Shown: positions 16,443 through 19,847 of the stretch, in pieces | Position numbering within the stretch: the stretch's first letter is position 1 | Layout of the letters: the number at the start of each line of letters is the position of its first letter | Assembly: GCA_947483645.1 (NCBI GenBank) | Contig: CANKLS010000026.1 | Location: forward strand, 1-19,847 | Direction of reading: 5' to 3' | Length of the DNA stretch: 19,847 bases | Source of the DNA: Bradymonadales bacterium | GTDB taxonomy: Bacteria; Myxococcota; Bradymonadia; REDH01 | Made by a program: the position numbers and the translations under genes | Notes under the pieces: model-generated | Database searches by the model: none | Seen by the model: only the letters and a program-made list of their open reading frames with translations | Told to the model about the DNA's origin: nothing

Positions 16443-17864
16443 CTATTCAACCACACTTGCACCGGCGGGCCAAGCCGCGAATTGGTCGGAGCCACACTTG
16501 ATGGCGAGGTTGGCCTGGGCCACCTGGAGTTCGAGGATGGCCTTCAGACGGGCGCCCGCTACCTGGTAGTATTGCTTGAGCGGATCTTCGACCTCCGTGA
16601 ACTCGGCGAGGCCCTGCGAATACTGGAACCAGACCTGCTTGAGCCAGGCGTCGGCCGCGCGGAAGGCCTCCTGGTAGGCCGCCACCACAGCCCGCTTTCC
16701 AGCGACCTCGTGGTAGGCGGTGCGCACCTCAACATCGATGCCGGCAAGCGCAGCCAATCTGCTCTGGCGGGTCGACTCCGCCTGGGCTTCGAGGCGGGTG
16801 GTCTGGGCGAGCTTGCGGAAGAGATCGGGGTCCCACTTGATGCCGACGAACATGGAGATTCCGAACCTGTTGTAGGGGTCGATCACGAAGGGGCCGGAGA
16901 CATCGGTGATGGAGGGCGCGTAGGAACCACCCACGCTGGCGGTGGCGAAGAAGTCGGGCGCCAGCTGCCGCCAACCGAGGGTTGCCTCGAGCTCCCTGCC
17001 CTGCACAGCCAGTAACAGCAGGCGGGCGTCGGGGCGGTGCACGTGGGCAAAGGCCAAGACGCTCTCGAGCGGCGGTGCCTCGCTGCCCGTCGTCACGTCG
17101 AAGGGCTCGGGCCTGAAGTCGGGCTCAAGGTCGAACTGTGCGGCGAGTGATTCGCGGGCGGTCAGGCCAACTTCGTCGGCAGCAGAGCGCGCAGAGACGA
17201 CGGTGGGCATGGAGATGAGGAGTTTGCGGAGGTCGGTTCGTGCGCCGGGAGCGCCATCTTCGATGCGGACCTCAATCTTGTCGCGAGCGGTCTTGAGCCG
17301 ATCGAAGGCCTCGCGCAGGAGCGCGTCTGTCTCGCCGTGCCACTGCACCGCGCGATAGGCGCGGTAGGCGACAAAGCGGGCCTCGAGGCGCGCCTTCTCG
17401 ACCTCCAGATCGGCTGCACGCAGCCCCACCGCAGCGACCTCGCGTGCGAGGGTGATTTTGCCGAAGGTATAGAGCGGCTGCACCGCCTTGGCCTCGAAGC
17501 GATAGAAGGGGTTGGTGTCGCCGAAGAGGTCTTTCAGGAGGTCGGTCTCGTCGCGGGTGTCGGCCGTGGGGTCGCCGGGGTCGCGGAGGTTGATGGTCGG
17601 GACAGGGGCCAAGGTCGCGAGGAAGTCGATGCGGGGAAAACGGGCCCAGCTGGCCTCGTCGGCCCGCGCAGCCGCCTCTGCCCGCTGGGAGCGTTCGCTG
17701 CCGACGAGCGGGTGGGCATCGGCGGCCTCGAGGACCTGCTGCAGTGTGACGACAGGGCCGGGTTCTGCGGCGGCCGGACTGGCCCGCAAAACGGCGATGG
17801 CCGCCAACGCTGCCGTAAGGAGCGCTGGCGGCCAACAGGCCGATGCGGAGGAGAACCGCCGCAT
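16443..17864 (-). CDS. TolC-family outer membrane efflux/secretion channel
   Basis: Outer-membrane factors of this family form trimeric beta-barrel plus alpha-helical tunnel exits for efflux pumps and type I secretion. The product is 473 residues. Residues 1-33 form a signal peptide ending SPAAA. The first OEP unit starts TLQQVLEAADAHPLVGSERS, with VQPLYTFGKITLA typical of the family. The second half repeats the pattern, with DFFATASVGGSYAP strand residues and an AQAESTRQSRLAAL...VRTAYHEVAGKRAVVAAYQEA helical segment. No terminal lipobox is seen. The ATG at 17864 lies seven bases after the rpsA stop, without a good ribosome site, so it may depend on translation of rpsA. An in-frame ATG at 17924 would overlap rpsA and push the signal peptide inward. 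The inner-membrane pump partners are not in the window. Confidence 0.85.
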   Translation of the reverse strand: MRRFSSASACWPPALLTAALAAIAVLRASPAAAEPGPVVTLQQVLEAADAHPLVGSERSQRAEAAARADEASWARFPRIDFLATLAPVPTINLRDPGDPTADTRDETDLLKDLFGDTNPFYRFEAKAVQPLYTFGKITLAREVAAVGLRAADLEVEKARLEARFVAYRAYRAVQWHGETDALLREAFDRLKTARDKIEVRIEDGAPGARTDLRKLLISMPTVVSARSAADEVGLTARESLAAQFDLEPDFRPEPFDVTTGSEAPPLESVLAFAHVHRPDARLLLLAVQGRELEATLGWRQLAPDFFATASVGGSYAPSITDVSGPFVIDPYNRFGISMFVGIKWDPDLFRKLAQTTRLEAQAESTRQSRLAALAGIDVEVRTAYHEVAGKRAVVAAYQEAFRAADAWLKQVWFQYSQGLAEFTEVEDPLKQYYQVAGARLKAILELQVAQANLAIKCGSDQFAAWPAGASVVE

Positions 17865-17871
17865 GGCGGGA

Positions 17872-19581
17872 TTACTCGCCCTTCTTGCCGAGGAGGTCGG
17901 CGAAGGTGGCGCCACCCTCGTCACGGTGGCTGCGAAGCGCGCCGGACTCCAGGCGCTGCTGGTAGGAGCGCATGGAGAGCGCGATCTTGCGCTCCTTGGG
18001 CTCGAGCGAGATGATCTCTACCTTCACCTTGTCGCCGGCCTTCACCACATCGTTGGGGTTGGTGACATGGTCGCGCGAAAGCTCGGAGATGTGCACGAGA
18101 CCCTCGATGCCATCCTCGACCTCGGCAAAGGCGCCGTAGTCGGTGATCTTGGTGATGGTCGCGTTGGTGACCGAACCAATGGGCAGGCGGGAGGGGAGGC
18201 TCTCCCAGGGGTCGGCCGAGAGCTGCTTGATGCCGAGCGAGAAGCGCTCGTTATCGACGTCGATGGAGAGGACAACCGCCTCGACATCATCGCCCTTCTT
18301 GTAGGCCTCGGAGGGATGCTTGAGCTTGGCGGTCCAGGACATGTCGCTGATGTGGACGAGGCCGTCGATGCCGTCTTCGATGCCGATGAAGATGCCGAAG
18401 TCGGTGATGTTGCGGACCTTGCCGACAATCTGCGTGCCAACCGGGTAGCGCTCCTCGAGGAGCGACCAAGGGTTGGACTCGAGCTGCTTCATGCCGAGCG
18501 AAATCTTCTTGGTGTCGGCGTCAATCTTGAGCACAACACACTGAACGACATCGCCCTTCTGGACCATCTTGGAGGGGTGCTTGACCCGCTGCGTCCAGGA
18601 CATCTCAGAGATGTGGACGAGGCCCTCGATGCCCTCCTCGAGCTCGACGAAGGCGCCGTAGTCGATCATGGAGACAACCTTGCCGAGCACCTGCACGTTG
18701 GCGGGGTAGCGGTCCTCTGCGCCCGACCAGGGGTCGGCCTGCAGCTGCTTGAGGCCGAGCGAGACGCGCTCGCTCTCGCGGTTGAACTTGAGGACCTTGA
18801 CGCGGAGCTCGTCGCCAATGCGGACGACCTCTTCCGGGTGGGTGACGCGGCCCCAGCTCATGTCGGTGATGTGAAGGAGGCCGTCGATGCCGCCAAGGTC
18901 GACGAAGGCGCCGTACTCGGTGATGTTCTTGACGACACCATCGAGGATGGAGCCTTCGACAAGGCGCTCGAGCGTCTTCCGCTTCTGGCGCTCGCGCTCG
19001 TCCTCGAGGAGGGCGCGACGCGACAGGACGATGTTGCCCCGCTTCTTGTTGAACTTGATGATCTTGAACTCGAAGGACTGGCCGATGAACTTGTCGAGAT
19101 TCCGCGAGGGGCGGAGTTCGACCTGGCTGCCCGGGAGGAAGGCCTTGACGCCGATGTCGACCTGGAGGCCGCCCTTGACCCGACCAATGACGAGGCCGAG
19201 CACGAGCTCGTCGCGCTCCACCTTGCCGGCGATCTCTTCCCACATCTTCATGCGGTCGGCTTCGCGCTTGCTGAGGCGGCACTGGCCGTAGTCGTCTTCG
19301 AGCGCGACAACGAAGACTTCGACCTCGTCGCCAACGGCGAGGGTGATGGTGCCGTCGAGAGCGCGGAACTCGCTGAGGTCAATGCGACCTTCCGACTTTC
19401 CGCCGATGTCGATGAGTGCCTGGTCATCCTTGATCGAGAGGACGATACCCTTGGAGATTTCGCCTTCGCGCGTGCCAGAGGCCTCGGTCTCGAGCAGCAG
19501 CTCACCGAAGCTCAGCGAATCCTCATCCTGCTTCTTCTTCGCGAAGAAACCACCCTTCTCAACAGCCTTGTTCATGCTCAT
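17872..19581 (-). CDS. rpsA: 30S ribosomal protein S1
   Basis: S1 binds mRNA at the 30S platform and helps initiate translation. The 569-residue protein has six S1/OB domains at about 40-106, 123-189, 207-277, 294-364, 381-451 and 468-538, the same number and nearly the same length (557) as E. coli S1. Domains 3-6 show the sharp RNA-binding signature ITEYGAFVDLGGIDGLLHITDMSW and its variants. Domains 1 and 2 are divergent, as expected for the ribosome-docking domains. The C-terminal tail (541-569) is basic and glycine-rich. ATG at 19581 follows AGGA by ten bases; a second ATG two codons later is possible. It heads a - strand unit with the TolC-like and MlaC-like genes. Like many S1 genes it has an untranslated leader. 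Confidence 0.97.
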   Translation of the reverse strand: MSMNKAVEKGGFFAKKKQDEDSLSFGELLLETEASGTREGEISKGIVLSIKDDQALIDIGGKSEGRIDLSEFRALDGTITLAVGDEVEVFVVALEDDYGQCRLSKREADRMKMWEEIAGKVERDELVLGLVIGRVKGGLQVDIGVKAFLPGSQVELRPSRNLDKFIGQSFEFKIIKFNKKRGNIVLSRRALLEDERERQKRKTLERLVEGSILDGVVKNITEYGAFVDLGGIDGLLHITDMSWGRVTHPEEVVRIGDELRVKVLKFNRESERVSLGLKQLQADPWSGAEDRYPANVQVLGKVVSMIDYGAFVELEEGIEGLVHISEMSWTQRVKHPSKMVQKGDVVQCVVLKIDADTKKISLGMKQLESNPWSLLEERYPVGTQIVGKVRNITDFGIFIGIEDGIDGLVHISDMSWTAKLKHPSEAYKKGDDVEAVVLSIDVDNERFSLGIKQLSADPWESLPSRLPIGSVTNATITKITDYGAFAEVEDGIEGLVHISELSRDHVTNPNDVVKAGDKVKVEIISLEPKERKIALSMRSYQQRLESGALRSHRDEGGATFADLLGKKGE

Positions 19582-19781
19582 GTAAAACAGATCCTACTAC
19601 TTGCAGACGAGCACTTTCCGGAGTGTTCTCTGCAATTTGCCCGTGATCAACCCACGGAATCAAGACATCCTCGGGCCAGCCTCCACCATGGAGAGAGGTC
19701 CGCGTCGCGAAGGGTCCGGTCATCGCGACGACCGCCTCAACTTCGGCCCGAAGGGGCGCGGCGTTGACAGCAGCGCGCGCG
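19582..19781 (-). promoter_or_regulatory. Leader of rpsA with possible stem-loops
   Basis: About 200 bases with no gene that I can support. It holds a perfect 7-bp inverted repeat, GTCGCGA (19704-19710) against TCGCGAC (19723-19729), with a 12-base loop. It also holds a smaller hairpin, CTCCA-CCA-TGGAG (19681-19693). E. coli rpsA also has a structured leader used for autoregulation; the same use here is inferred. Confidence 0.35.
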
Positions 19782-19810
19782 CCCTAGCCGAAAGCTGCGA
19801 CAAAGGTCAA
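19782..19810 (-). promoter_or_regulatory. Candidate promoter of rpsA
   Basis: On the - strand TTGACC (19810-19805), a 17-base spacer and CTAGGG (19787-19782). The -35 is good and the -10 poor, so this is tentative. The start of transcription would be near 19775. Beyond it, 19811-19847 shows no supportable feature. Confidence 0.35.
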
Positions 19811-19847
19811 GGGAACGGCGGCAGAGAGCGGCCGTGGAGCGCGTTGA

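Noticed and set aside
17865..17924. Upstream ATG for the TolC-like gene
   Set aside because: It overlaps the rpsA end and would place 20 polar residues ahead of the signal peptide.
17512..19767. 751-residue open frame on the + strand, the longest in the window
   Set aside because: It is the exact antisense of rpsA and part of the TolC-like gene; such long shadows are common in GC-rich genes, and the product is a Leu/Asp/Glu/Val-rich repeat of mirrored S1 domains.
19764..19769. TTGACA on the + strand as a divergent promoter
   Set aside because: No matching -10 at 16-18 bases and no + strand gene follows before the window end.

Overview
The window is dense, GC-rich, single-chromosome-type bacterial DNA with a Gram-negative gene set: an RCC1-repeat lipoprotein, a TolC-like outer-membrane factor, an MlaC-like periplasmic protein and six-domain ribosomal protein S1. 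Cys-paired RCC1 lipoproteins, FHA/CpaF-type fusions and frequent GTG/TTG starts fit Myxococcota, Bradymonadota or related former Deltaproteobacteria. That placement is an inference; the window has no rRNA, tRNA or other decisive marker. I saw no insertion sequence, phage gene, CRISPR array or tRNA.

Layout of the + strand. (1) 2-3427: the end of a glycerol-3-phosphate dehydrogenase operon, glpA (5' cut by the window edge), glpB, a short GlpC-like 2x[4Fe-4S] protein and an RlmN-family radical SAM methyltransferase. The four are chained by 4-base start/stop overlaps (GTGA, ATGA, TTGA). (2) 3510-4829: a lone lipoprotein built of seven RCC1 repeats, with its own likely promoter and a perfect 12-bp palindrome just upstream. 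(3) 4910-12103: a five-gene peptide-type ABC importer (family-5 solute-binding protein, two YejB/YejE- or DppB/DppC-like permeases, two OppD/DppD- and OppF/DppF-like ATPases). (4) 12226-15721: two FHA-domain genes. The first fuses FHA to a CpaF/VirB11-like ATPase fold that has lost its nucleotide-binding motifs. The second has two FHA domains, one membrane span and a helical TPR-like C-terminal region.

The - strand, read from the right end, holds rpsA (ribosomal protein S1), a TolC-family outer-membrane factor and an MlaC/Ttg2D-like protein (19581 down to 15718). They probably form one transcription unit behind a roughly 200-base S1 leader. It runs tail-to-tail into the FHA genes, and the two opposing stop codons share one CTAG palindrome.

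Three points stand out. The Glp complex looks stripped of iron-sulfur parts: GlpA lacks the BFD-type [2Fe-2S] cysteines and GlpC lacks its Cys-rich CCG domains. The importer has a membrane-tethered, coiled-coil-stalked binding protein and a permease with about 260 extra residues between its first two membrane spans. The FHA-pseudo-CpaF gene and its FHA-TM-TPR partner look like a phosphothreonine-reading two-gene module without an obvious enzymatic output. No decisive search could be run; all family calls come from reading the sequence.
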